Origin: Marinobacter oulmenensis
GTDB lineage: Bacteria; Pseudomonadota; Gammaproteobacteria; Pseudomonadales; Oleiphilaceae
Assembly: GCF_014201735.1 (NCBI RefSeq)
Contig: NZ_JACHFE010000001.1
Coordinates: 558,001 to 622,000, forward strand
Length of the DNA: 64,000 bases
Reading direction: 5' to 3'
Shown: piece after piece, positions 7,802 through 17,476 of the stretch
How positions within the stretch are numbered: the stretch's first letter is position 1
How the letters are laid out: each line of letters opens with the position of its first letter
Notes under the pieces: generated by a model
What the model saw: only the letters and a program-made list of their open reading frames with translations
Database searches by the model: none
Told to the model about the DNA's origin: nothing
Made by a program: the position numbers and the translations under genes

Positions 7802-9142
7802 TCACCGTTCTCGCTGTTCACGGATCTCGGCCCTGAGCGCCTGTGCCTTGCGCTCATAGGGCCGTGCCTTGCCGGGCTTGCCCCAACGGGTGTACAGCGC
7901 TCTGAGGTTTTCCAGGGCCACCAGGCGAGCCTGTGGGTTAGTCCCGGGTGCCTGCTCCAGCCATCGCAGTGCATCCAGGAAGGGTTGTTCGGCGCTCTCA
8001 AGGCGCCCCAGGTTGTAGTAGAGCGCGCCCAGGTAACCGGCGCTTGCCGACGCTTCCTGCGGATACTGGCCGGGCCGTTGGTGCAGGGCGTAGGCCTGCT
8101 TCAGCAACGGAAGGGCCGCGTCGGTTCGTTTCTGGGTCAGCCTCAGGCTGCCGAAGTTACCCAGTACCAGGGCCTGCTCCGCCGAGCCGGTTTTCCCCAT
8201 CTGTTCGAGCATCTCCAGGGCCTCCTGGTAGAGTTGGGCAGCCTGGCCGTATTGCTTCTGTCCCTGGTGTGTCATGGCCAGTTCGTTCAGATGCATGACC
8301 CTGGCCATGCTGGCGGGCTCCCCGGCCCGCAGTTCCAGTAGTTGTTTGTGGGCCTGGATGGATACGTCGCTTTGCCCCAGAGCGTCATGGCAACGGGCCA
8401 TCAGCTCCAGTATCTCGATCTGCTGCTGGCTGTCCCCGGTGCTGGTGTTGCTGGATCTGGCCGCGTTCAGGCTGTCCAGCGCTTTTTGGTACTGTCCCTG
8501 CTGGTATTGGACACGTCCCAATAGCAGGGTAAGGGCTACGGCGTTGTTCGCATCGGGCTGGAGCGTCTTGCCCGATGCGCTGGTTAAGCCTCTGGTTGCC
8601 TGGCTGAGCAACGCTACCGCTTCACCCGGTGACTGATCGGCCAGTATCTGCGCCCGGGTGAGAACTGCTTTCCAGAGATTGCCGTTGCCGGTGTCATTGA
8701 GCTGCAGGTAGTCATCGATCACCTGTCCCAGGGCGGCGTCCGCCTCTTTGGCCTGGCCTGCCCGGTGCAGCAATAGTCCCCGGTTAAGGCGCAGGGAGGC
8801 CAGAGTGCCATGGGGATCGGGATAGGTTTGACCGGCCAGCGCCAGGGCCTGGTCCATGGCTTCAATCGCTGCCTGGCTGTCACCCTGGGCGGATTCGATA
8901 AACGCCAGCAGGTTCAGGCTGCTGGCCTGGTAGGCGGCGCCGTTGTCCGCTTTCTGGGCCCGGGCAATGGCTTTGTTCACGGCCTTTCGGGCCTGTTCGT
9001 ATTCAGCGGCCTGGTAAGCCGCCGTGGCCTGTGACTGCAGTGTTTGCCATTCGTCCGTGGCCGCGCTTACAGCAGATGCCACAAACAGCAGGGTGATTAA
9101 CAGGGTGAGATAGCCGTTGGGAAAAAGCCGGTTGTGGGGCAT
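7802..9142 (-). CDS. exported tetratricopeptide-repeat protein
   Basis: A 446-residue protein with a Sec signal peptide (hydrophobic residues ~10-26, cleavage near VSA-AT), followed by some nine TPR-like helical repeats across about residues 30-430. Examples are AAYQAAEYEQARKAVNKAI and QAAQLYQEALEMLEQMGKTG. It is periplasmic by prediction, with no enzyme motif. It begins 9 bases after the stop of the first Slam gene, so it is the last gene of the receptor-cargo-Slam operon. That suggests an accessory role in cargo delivery or translocation; cassette 2 has no equivalent. Specific function is unknown. Confidence 0.75.
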   Translation of the reverse strand: MPHNRLFPNGYLTLLITLLFVASAVSAATDEWQTLQSQATAAYQAAEYEQARKAVNKAIARAQKADNGAAYQASSLNLLAFIESAQGDSQAAIEAMDQALALAGQTYPDPHGTLASLRLNRGLLLHRAGQAKEADAALGQVIDDYLQLNDTGNGNLWKAVLTRAQILADQSPGEAVALLSQATRGLTSASGKTLQPDANNAVALTLLLGRVQYQQGQYQKALDSLNAARSSNTSTGDSQQQIEILELMARCHDALGQSDVSIQAHKQLLELRAGEPASMARVMHLNELAMTHQGQKQYGQAAQLYQEALEMLEQMGKTGSAEQALVLGNFGSLRLTQKRTDAALPLLKQAYALHQRPGQYPQEASASAGYLGALYYNLGRLESAEQPFLDALRWLEQAPGTNPQARLVALENLRALYTRWGKPGKARPYERKAQALRAEIREQRER

Positions 9143-9151
9143 GGTCTAATC

Positions 9152-10657
9152 CTAGAAACGTTTCTCGAATTTCAGGCTGACACTGTTGCGCTCATAGGAG
9201 TACAGCCAGTCCACGTTGCTGTTCACGCGCCGGTGTTTGAGCGTCAGGCTGGGTTCCAATCCATACAGGGCCAGTGCCGGCGAGCGCAGAATCAGGCTGT
9301 AGTTCTGGATGGTGTCCTGGCGGGTCTCTTCCAGTAGCGGGCTGTAGGCATCGTGCTCGCGCTTGCGCACGGAAGAGAACAGGACGGCATTCAGGTAGCG
9401 GTTGAACGTCTTGGCCAGGCCCAGGCGCGCTCCGGCCTGGTGGTAGGCGTTCTGGTCCACTTCGGCGGCCTTCTCGCTCCAGTCCAGCCCGCCAAACAGG
9501 GTCCAGTCCCCGGGGAAGGCATACCAGGCCGTTGCGTAAGCCGACCAGACCTCGCCGTCGTACTGGTCCGCCAGTCGGTCCTGACGGTAGTTCTGATCCT
9601 GGTAGTCGGCCTGCAGCTTGACCATGACCCGGGCGCTCAGGTAGCGCTGCCACTCGCCGTGCAGCCCCCATGCGTCGTAGACCGAGTCGTTGCCGTATCG
9701 GGAGAGCTGGAACGAGGGGGCCAGGGACAACTGGTTGCGCCTGTCATGGTAGCTGTAGCCAAACCGGGTGCTGAGCTCACTTTCGTTGTAGGTTGCGTGG
9801 TCTTTGTAGCTCTGGCCATAGATCAGGGAGCGGGTAAACAGGCCATGGTGGCCGGATACGGCAAAGCGCCTGTTCAGGGTGAATTCATAGTCCAGACCCC
9901 GGCCGCTGATGGCCTGGGGCGTTTCCCGTTTAAACCAGCAGATGGACTGGAAATAGGCAATGCAGGTATAGCTTTCAGAGGTGTTGTTCAGGTTGTCAGA
10001 CCAGATCGGGCCGAGGCTCAGGGAACCCTGCCAGGACTGGCGCCTGTCCACGGCCTGCAGAAAACTGTCGACGGTGGTAAGGACACCCTGCTGGCGGGCA
10101 TCGGCCGGGTCCAGGGTTCGGGCAATCTGCTGGAACGCGGTAGCTGACTCCGCATCCTGGCGACTTTCAAACAGGACCCGTGCCAGTTCCAGTTGGCCCA
10201 GGACGAAATCCGGCCGGATCTCCAGCAGTTTGCGGAATTGGGCCTCCGCCTCTTCCATGTTGCCCCGCTGCCGGGCCAGCGTACCCCGGGCATAGGCGAC
10301 CAGCATCGGATCCGCGTCGTCGAATGTCAGGTACTCTTCCAGGAAATGCACGACGGCGGGCCATTGCTTCTGCTGGATGGAGACGTACAGGGCGCGCCCG
10401 ACATCACTGACATGGTGGCGGATGGTGTAGGTTTTGCCGTTAACAGTCAGCTCCGGGCGTTCACCCTGGAGGTAGTCCTCCTCCTGCAGGATCTGCCTTT
10501 CCTGTTGGGAGGCATTCAGGTCGATACTCTGATTGAGGCGCAGGGACGTGTCCTGATCGTCGGCCTGGCAATAGGGGGCGATCAGCAGAGTCAGGCAGAG
10601 GGCCAGCAGGGCCCGGCGACTGAAACACACAAGCGGTAACGGGAATTGTGGATACAT
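9152..10657 (-). CDS. Slam-type outer-membrane translocon (type XI secretion), cassette 1
   Basis: Surface lipoprotein assembly modulator (DUF560) homologue of about 501 residues. A signal peptide (LLALCLTLLIAPYCQA) is followed by a TPR-like N-terminal domain (about residues 80-210, with ARGTLARQRGNMEEAEAQFRKLL) and a C-terminal 14-strand-type beta barrel ending in the aromatic KFEKRF typical of outer-membrane proteins. Slam proteins move TbpB-like lipoproteins or soluble hemophilins across the outer membrane. A C-x7-C pair at TCIAYFQSIC is shared with the second Slam. Start 10657 is preferred to the in-frame TTG at 10741, because a terminator-like hairpin occupies that gap. The cargo gene lies upstream. 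Confidence 0.9.
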   Translation of the reverse strand: MYPQFPLPLVCFSRRALLALCLTLLIAPYCQADDQDTSLRLNQSIDLNASQQERQILQEEDYLQGERPELTVNGKTYTIRHHVSDVGRALYVSIQQKQWPAVVHFLEEYLTFDDADPMLVAYARGTLARQRGNMEEAEAQFRKLLEIRPDFVLGQLELARVLFESRQDAESATAFQQIARTLDPADARQQGVLTTVDSFLQAVDRRQSWQGSLSLGPIWSDNLNNTSESYTCIAYFQSICWFKRETPQAISGRGLDYEFTLNRRFAVSGHHGLFTRSLIYGQSYKDHATYNESELSTRFGYSYHDRRNQLSLAPSFQLSRYGNDSVYDAWGLHGEWQRYLSARVMVKLQADYQDQNYRQDRLADQYDGEVWSAYATAWYAFPGDWTLFGGLDWSEKAAEVDQNAYHQAGARLGLAKTFNRYLNAVLFSSVRKREHDAYSPLLEETRQDTIQNYSLILRSPALALYGLEPSLTLKHRRVNSNVDWLYSYERNSVSLKFEKRF

Positions 10658-10692
10658 AGAGTGACGTTGGCTGGCCGGGTGTAAAGGCAATA

Positions 10693-10724
10693 AATAGCCA
10701 GATGCCTTACGGCACCTGGCTATT
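10693..10724 (-). terminator. hairpin between cargo 1 and Slam 1 genes
   Basis: Inverted repeat with 14-bp arms (AATAGCCAGATGCC and GGCACCTGGCTATT, one mismatch) and a 4-base loop. On the minus strand it is followed by TATTGCCTTT. It lies between the cargo stop and the Slam start, so it may attenuate the distal genes or stabilise the upstream mRNA. Confidence 0.65.
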
Positions 10725-10747
10725 CTCGTCGTTAATGGCAACGGCGA

Positions 10748-11581
10748 TTACTGGGCCTGTCCTCCGAAGGCCGTGTTGTAATCGGAGCCTGCGCCGAAGT
10801 CGACGATACCGGCGAGGGCATCCTGGTCATTGAAGAAATGACCATCAACGGCGCCGCTGGTGGCCAATGTGCCGCCGGAATCAGACGCTGTTGCACCAGA
10901 GCCGGATATGGCGGCCGAATCGGAGATGGTCGCGGTGCCAATGTCGATTGTGAAACCGTTGGCATCCGTGATGTCACCGGTCAGCGTGCCAGCGCTGCCG
11001 TAGAAGCTGGCGTCAAACTGCCCGGAAAGCACGCCTGTGCTGCTGTAGGCATTGTTGATGCCGGTTACGTTATAGGTGACTTGCACTGGTGCGGTAGCCG
11101 ATCCTGGGATGGACTCATCCGCATCGTCCCCGTAGTAATAAACCTGGCGGCCGTTGTAGGTGCCACCTTTGGCCGGGGTGTCGCCGTTTTCCGACCACTC
11201 GCCAAACCAGACATCGCCGGAACCGGCACGGGCAAAGCTGAACACACCGAGCTCATCGTGGGTTTCCGGGGCCTCGGTAATCGGGGCCTCCAGTTGGAAG
11301 ATGGGGCCGGTAAGGCCGTCTGTGAGGCCTTCGAAGTCCACCTTCCCTGCTGTTTCGAACACCGGGAAGCTGGAGACGCCGATACCGGCGTTGCCCGCGG
11401 TGTGCGGGCCGAAAGGCACAACAGATTCGCCCACTTCGATATGCTCATAGCCGGAAACCGCATCACTCTGGCTTCCAGCCCAGGGTGCCGCCTGAACCTG
11501 GGCGGCCATGGCGAGGGCGCTGGTGCACAGGGCAATGTTGCGGGCGAGCTTGGCGTGCTTGAACAGTGTTCTGGTTTTCAT
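10748..11581 (-). CDS. Slam-dependent cargo 1, hemophilin/TbpB-barrel-like secreted protein
   Basis: A 277-residue precursor with a Sec signal peptide (basic start, hydrophobic ALCTSALAMAAQVQA) and no lipobox cysteine at the cleavage site, so a soluble secreted protein is predicted. The C-terminal half shows the barrel pattern of TbpB/hemophilin cargos: VTYNVTGINN, alternating strands, HFFNDQDALAGIV and a final TAFGG near the end. Hemophilins capture heme and hand it to a TonB receptor; that role is inferred from fold and neighbours. Start 11581 has AAAGGAG upstream. It shares GEW, GDDA, TYxVxGIN and EALAGI-like blocks with cargo 2. Confidence 0.82.
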   Translation of the reverse strand: MKTRTLFKHAKLARNIALCTSALAMAAQVQAAPWAGSQSDAVSGYEHIEVGESVVPFGPHTAGNAGIGVSSFPVFETAGKVDFEGLTDGLTGPIFQLEAPITEAPETHDELGVFSFARAGSGDVWFGEWSENGDTPAKGGTYNGRQVYYYGDDADESIPGSATAPVQVTYNVTGINNAYSSTGVLSGQFDASFYGSAGTLTGDITDANGFTIDIGTATISDSAAISGSGATASDSGGTLATSGAVDGHFFNDQDALAGIVDFGAGSDYNTAFGGQAQ

Positions 11582-11610
11582 AACAAGACTCCTTTCTGCA
11601 TGGTTTGGGT

Positions 11611-11655
11611 GGTGTGCGATGGGCCGCACACCGGGTATTGGAGCGGTGCTCCAAT
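11611..11655 (-). terminator. two tandem hairpins between TonB receptor 1 and cargo 1
   Basis: Two perfect 8-bp stems lie in the 102-base gap: GGTGTGCG/CGCACACC (11611-11632, 6-base loop) and ATTGGAGC/GCTCCAAT (11637-11655, 3-base loop). No T-run is evident. They may act as processing or stability structures setting the cargo level relative to the receptor. Confidence 0.55.
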
Positions 11656-11683
11656 TCGTTACTCCAGGTAGCTCCGGGGCCAC

Positions 11684-14600
11684 CTAGAAATTGATCGTGG
11701 TGCTGAGTTTGAAGACCCGACCCGGCGCCGCCATCATCGAGCGGGTGGCCGGGTCCACGTAGTACTGATCGGTGAGGTTGGTGCCGGTCAGTTCCATGGC
11801 GATGTGCTCGTTGAACCGATAGCTGGCGTAGGCGTCCACCGTGAGCAGGTCACCCCAGGTGAAAGGGGTGTTGACGCCGAAATTGCCGTAGTTGCGGGCG
11901 TATTCCTCCAGGTCTTTGTTGCTGTGTTCCTTGTAGTAGACAAGCCGGGTGCCCAGTTCCAGGTCCCGGTTCAGGAAGCGTCCGCCCAGCGACAGGTTGG
12001 CGGAGAGCTCCGGAATGGCCTGGGTGATCAGGTAGCCGCCCATAAAGCCGTCCTGTACGCATCGATCGCTGTAAGGTGACTTTTGAGAGCCGCTTATCCG
12101 CGGGCGGCTGAAGAACTCGGCACTGCTTTCATCGCAGACCTCGTTTTCAAAGGTGTAGGAAACCCCGGTACTGGCGAAGAAACCACCGGTGTCTATGCGC
12201 GCCTGCAGCTCCGCGCCGCGGATGGTCTGCTGTTCAATGTTGTCGAACTGCCAGTGCGCATCCCGCTCAATGACATTCTCGGTGCGGTGCTGGTAGTAGG
12301 TGAGCTTCAGATCGGCGTAGTCGGCATCGACCCACTGGGTGAGGTCCTGGATGAAGGCCAGCTCGTAGTTGCGGGCGTGCTCCGGCTCCAGGTCGTAGCC
12401 GGCGTTCTGGTTGGCCGAGAAACCCACGGTGCTCTCGAACATGCTGGGGTAGCGTTTGGCTTCGCTGTACCGGAAATACACCCGGCTGTAGTCGGTGATG
12501 TTGAAGGTGGCAGAGAAGAACGGGGTCCAGGCGTGGCCGCGTTTCTTTTCAGCGGTGGTATCCACGGTGTATTCGAGTTCTTCCTTTTTCTCCCGCACGG
12601 CGTCGGGGGCTGTTCCTGTACCTTCATACCAGACGGTGCAGTCCTCGACATCGGCCAGCTCGCCGTTGGTGCAGGGGTTGTCTGCCCGGTCGTATTCGCC
12701 CTGGTCGTCGGCATACCAGGCGGCGTCTGCCTTGACCACGGGGGTCTGTTGTCCCGGGTTCGGGTATTGCTGTGATGCTACGCTGGAGGCAAGTATGTCA
12801 GCCAGTGACGGGGATAAACCAGCCGCCACGAATTCGTCATAACTGGGCTGATAGACGCTATCCCACTGTTCCTGGGTGTAAACAACGTATTCGGTCCAGG
12901 ACACCACCCGCCCCCTGTCGAGGGTTTCCGAGGTGGCCATGTTGCCGGCTTCCTGCTGTTCCTCGAGGTAATCATCAAATGACCAGTAGGAGGAGTAGCG
13001 TGCGCCTGCACTGAAGCTCAGCCGGCTGGAGGGGCGCCAGTCGAACCGGAAGTTGCCTTCCCACTCGTTCCGCCGGCCAGCCCGGGGCAGGCTCCAACTG
13101 CCATTCCATGAATCCGGGTCGTAGTCCAGGCCCATGCTGTCGGAGCGCAGTTTTTCATATTGCCAGCTTCCGCCCAGGGTCAGGTCCAGCGAATCCAGCA
13201 GGGCCATCTTGTTGCTCAGGGTGACCCCGGTGCGCTCATTGTCCTGGCCACGCAGCGCGGTATTGATAATGAGCGGATCGTCCGGGCCGAAGGCAAAGTT
13301 CGGGGTGCCGCCGGCGGTGTAAGTGTCACTGCGGGTGTCGGTAAACCAGAAGTTGGAGGAAAAGTCGATCCACTGGTTGTGTTCCGGGTTCCAGGTGTAC
13401 TTGAGGCTGTGGGCCTGGGCATCAACGCTGCTCAGTGGCCACTGGATCCGGCCGGAGCCGCTGCCGTAACCGGAGCCGCGGATGCGCGAGGGCATCACCT
13501 CGCCATACAGGCTCTCGGTGTCGCGCAGGGTGTAACTCAGTTCCTGCCGCTCATCGATCTTCCAGGTCAGCTTGCCCAGCCAGGATTCCATCTCACTGGA
13601 GGTGTTGAGGACCTCATCACCCGGCGGGAAACCAATCGCCAGGCCCCGTATCGGGTTCAGTTCGGCCAGGGTGTCGCCGTCGGAATCATGGGGGGTGGAG
13701 TAGAAGCCGGCGTTGTGGCTGCCGGAAAAATGGTTGCCCTTGTCACGGTAGGCGTAGGCAATCATGGCATCAAAATGATCCTGGCGGGTGCCGACCGCCA
13801 GCCGGTAGGCGTAGTCGTCGCTGGACAGCAGGTCGTTGTCACTGCTGCTCTTGGGCTCCAATTTCAGGGTGGGGTCGCCCAGGGACCCCAGCATGCCCGG
13901 GATGAATCCGTCGATATCGCGGTAGTCCTCGCCGGTGTGCAGGCTCGGTACCCGTGGGTCCACGGAGCCGTTGCTGCCTTCGAGCTTAAGCTCGGCGCCG
14001 AAGGTTTCGCCGGGCTCGACAATGTCGTCCACCCCGATGGTTGTTGTGACGACCGCACCGCCGACCCCGGTGTAGACGTCCCTTTCCAGCCCTGGCCCCT
14101 TCATCACCTGAACGCCTCCGATCAGGTTGGGGTCGATGTAGTTGCGGTTTGTTGCCCCGTTGTAGCCGCGCCAGACGGTGATGGCCTGCTCGGTTCCGTC
14201 AATGGTGAGGGGCACCCGGCCCGGACCCTGGATACCCCGGATGTTGGGGTCCAGGGCATTGCTGTTGCGGGCATCGCCACTGAAGACACCGGCAATGCCG
14301 TTGAGCAGGTCGGCCGGGTTGGCACCTTTGTAGCGTTCAATCTCTGTCTTGCCGATATAACTGGTGGCCAGGTTGTCGTCGTAAACGGCGTTGTAGCCTT
14401 TCTCGTCTCTGGGTACGTCGTCCGGGTTCCCCAGCACCTCGATGATGGGCAACTGAGGCGCGCCGCCGCCGGTGTTCCGGGTGGCATAGATTTCATGCAG
14501 GTGAACTTCCATCCGGTTGTTCTGTCCGGGTTGCAGCTCATAGCCAATACCGGTGCCGCCCAGCAGTTCTGACAGCGCCTGGTCCAGAGTCAGCCGGCCG

Positions 14601-14860
14601 GTCAGGGGCTGACTGCGGGTGTCTGCAAACACCGCATCGCCCATGACGATCTCTACGCCGGTCTGCCGGGCGAGGGAGAGCAGGGCGTCATCCAGGGCCT
14701 GGGCGGGTATGTTGAAGTTGTAAGCGGTCACGTTTGGTTGTTGTGTTGTCGGGGCACCTTGCTGGGCGCTGGCGGATAAGGGCCAGGCGGCCATCAGGCC
14801 CAGGCTCATACACAGGAGAGCGGCTGGGCGCCGGTGCGTTTGGTTGGAAAGGGGAACCAC
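11684..14860 (-). CDS. TonB-dependent receptor 1 with N-terminal STN signalling domain
   Basis: A 1058-residue outer-membrane receptor. Signal peptide to about residue 33; STN domain at about 45-125 (FNIPAQALDDALLSLARQTGVEI), which contacts FecR; TonB plug near 165-285 (PNIRGIQGPGRVPLTIDGTEQ); then a 22-strand-type barrel ending in STTINF. Large loops hold paired cysteines (near NPCTNGELADVEDC and EVCDES...DRCVQDG). Size and plug resemble TbpA/HpuB/hemophilin receptors. It leads the operon with cargo 1, Slam 1 and the TPR gene, and is the only one of the two receptors able to signal through FecI/FecR. Ligand is inferred to be heme-loaded cargo 1. Confidence 0.92.
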   Translation of the reverse strand: MVPLSNQTHRRPAALLCMSLGLMAAWPLSASAQQGAPTTQQPNVTAYNFNIPAQALDDALLSLARQTGVEIVMGDAVFADTRSQPLTGRLTLDQALSELLGGTGIGYELQPGQNNRMEVHLHEIYATRNTGGGAPQLPIIEVLGNPDDVPRDEKGYNAVYDDNLATSYIGKTEIERYKGANPADLLNGIAGVFSGDARNSNALDPNIRGIQGPGRVPLTIDGTEQAITVWRGYNGATNRNYIDPNLIGGVQVMKGPGLERDVYTGVGGAVVTTTIGVDDIVEPGETFGAELKLEGSNGSVDPRVPSLHTGEDYRDIDGFIPGMLGSLGDPTLKLEPKSSSDNDLLSSDDYAYRLAVGTRQDHFDAMIAYAYRDKGNHFSGSHNAGFYSTPHDSDGDTLAELNPIRGLAIGFPPGDEVLNTSSEMESWLGKLTWKIDERQELSYTLRDTESLYGEVMPSRIRGSGYGSGSGRIQWPLSSVDAQAHSLKYTWNPEHNQWIDFSSNFWFTDTRSDTYTAGGTPNFAFGPDDPLIINTALRGQDNERTGVTLSNKMALLDSLDLTLGGSWQYEKLRSDSMGLDYDPDSWNGSWSLPRAGRRNEWEGNFRFDWRPSSRLSFSAGARYSSYWSFDDYLEEQQEAGNMATSETLDRGRVVSWTEYVVYTQEQWDSVYQPSYDEFVAAGLSPSLADILASSVASQQYPNPGQQTPVVKADAAWYADDQGEYDRADNPCTNGELADVEDCTVWYEGTGTAPDAVREKKEELEYTVDTTAEKKRGHAWTPFFSATFNITDYSRVYFRYSEAKRYPSMFESTVGFSANQNAGYDLEPEHARNYELAFIQDLTQWVDADYADLKLTYYQHRTENVIERDAHWQFDNIEQQTIRGAELQARIDTGGFFASTGVSYTFENEVCDESSAEFFSRPRISGSQKSPYSDRCVQDGFMGGYLITQAIPELSANLSLGGRFLNRDLELGTRLVYYKEHSNKDLEEYARNYGNFGVNTPFTWGDLLTVDAYASYRFNEHIAMELTGTNLTDQYYVDPATRSMMAAPGRVFKLSTTINF

Positions 14861-14867
14861 AGAACAT

Positions 14868-14907
14868 CCTCTTTAAATAGTAATGGTGATCATTTGTATT
14901 TAAGAGG
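14868..14907. promoter_or_regulatory. inverted repeat with Fur-like centre upstream of receptor 1
   Basis: Arms CCTCTTTAAATA (14868-14879) and TATTTAAGAGG (14897-14907) flank a 17-base centre containing AATGGTGATCATTT. The site lies within 50 bases of the receptor start. It could be a Fur site overlapping the ECF-sigma promoter; no direct evidence separates these. Confidence 0.45.
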
Positions 14908-14958
14908 ACGCGCGGAGGCCGGGACTCAATAGATCAATGACGAATAACTTTATTTGTT

Positions 14959-15077
14959 TTTAGAATTTTTTGCGCAGCAGCAGGCTGACTTCTGTCTGCT
15001 CGAAGCCAAACGCCGCCAGGCAGGAGTAGTACCCATCGGCCTGGTTGTCTTCAAACCACAGACGTGTCAGTTCCGAA
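14959..15077 (-). pseudogene. three-piece in-frame remnant of the cassette-2 Slam gene
   Basis: Read on the minus strand, this stretch encodes ELTRLWFEDNQ, then GYYSCLAAFG, then FEQTEVSLLLRKKF and a stop. Each piece is nearly identical to a separate part of the Slam gene at 17.5-19.0 kb (near 18500-18530, 18300-18345 and 17477-17530). The pieces join at short shared strings (CCTGGTTG and AAACGCC), and the reading frame survives both joins. No start codon precedes it: an in-frame TGA occurs 12 bases upstream. It is best explained as a decayed duplicate after internal deletions at microhomologies. Confidence 0.85.
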
Positions 15078-15080
15078 TTT

Positions 15081-15480
15081 AGGCATCACCGTAGTGGTCG
15101 GATAGAGAAGGTTGATTTGAAAGATCTATGACATCTTTTGATTTTGGATTTAAATTGCTGACACCGAGGATGTGTATTCGGATTGAGTATGATGGATCTC
15201 AGTAAGTTCAGCATCTTAGGTGATGCTTCAAGGGCATTCTCTTTTCATGTCGATTCGGGTAACGTATTTCGTAATCTCTTAGGGAAGTAGTATTTGCAAC
15301 ATGTGTCGACTCTCTAACTTAAAATATTCCGCTGAGCGTACTCTGACCGCACAGAGTCACACGCTCCACGCTGCTTTCCATTCCTCCCGCTGAATTCGTC
15401 GTATTAATCGCCGAATTCGGCGAGACCCTCTGAAACTCTTCTCAAACTGAACTTTGCCATCAAGGCCTAAAGGAGTCGGT
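15081..15480. other. 400-base AT-richer gap without a gene
   Basis: No supported gene. Base composition is visibly more AT-rich than the surroundings. It contains a 14-bp perfect palindrome CGCCGAATTCGGCG at 15409-15422, about 60 bases upstream of the rnk start. The stretch separates the Slam remnant from rnk and probably holds the rnk promoter. Confidence 0.5.
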
Positions 15481-17227
<1,747 letters not shown>

Positions 17228-17338
17228 AGCTTGCTCCAGGGTATTTCGGTCGAGTGACGGACACCTAGTCTATGCAGGCTACAAACAGAACGGACGATTA
17301 ATTTAATCAGAGGTAGCAGAGTTCAGTATCATCTCAGT

Positions 17339-17364
17339 GGGCGCACTCCTTCAGGAGTTTGCCC
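17339..17364. terminator. hairpin downstream of gdhA
   Basis: GGGC...ACTCCT / AGGAGT...GCCC stem with a two-base internal mismatch and a tight loop, lying in the 249-base gap between gdhA and Slam 2. A possible bidirectional terminator. The rest of the gap (17228-17476) shows no gene. Confidence 0.4.
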
Positions 17365-17476
17365 AGGGGAGCTTGGAAACCGGATTCCCAGCGTCGTGAG
17401 GTAACCACAAGTGTTGAGTCGATCTATCCTCGACTAAATATTAGAGCATTGGATGCCCCGGTTTTCACATTTATTT

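Noticed and set aside
10658..10741. N-terminal extension of Slam 1 from a TTG at 10741
   Set aside because: TTG start with no ribosome site, and it would translate through the 14-bp hairpin; the ATG at 10657 begins just before the signal peptide.
13160..14572. Long open frame of 470 codons opposite TonB receptor 1
   Set aside because: It is antisense to a receptor with clear domains, lacks any recognisable motif and reflects GC-rich third-position bias.
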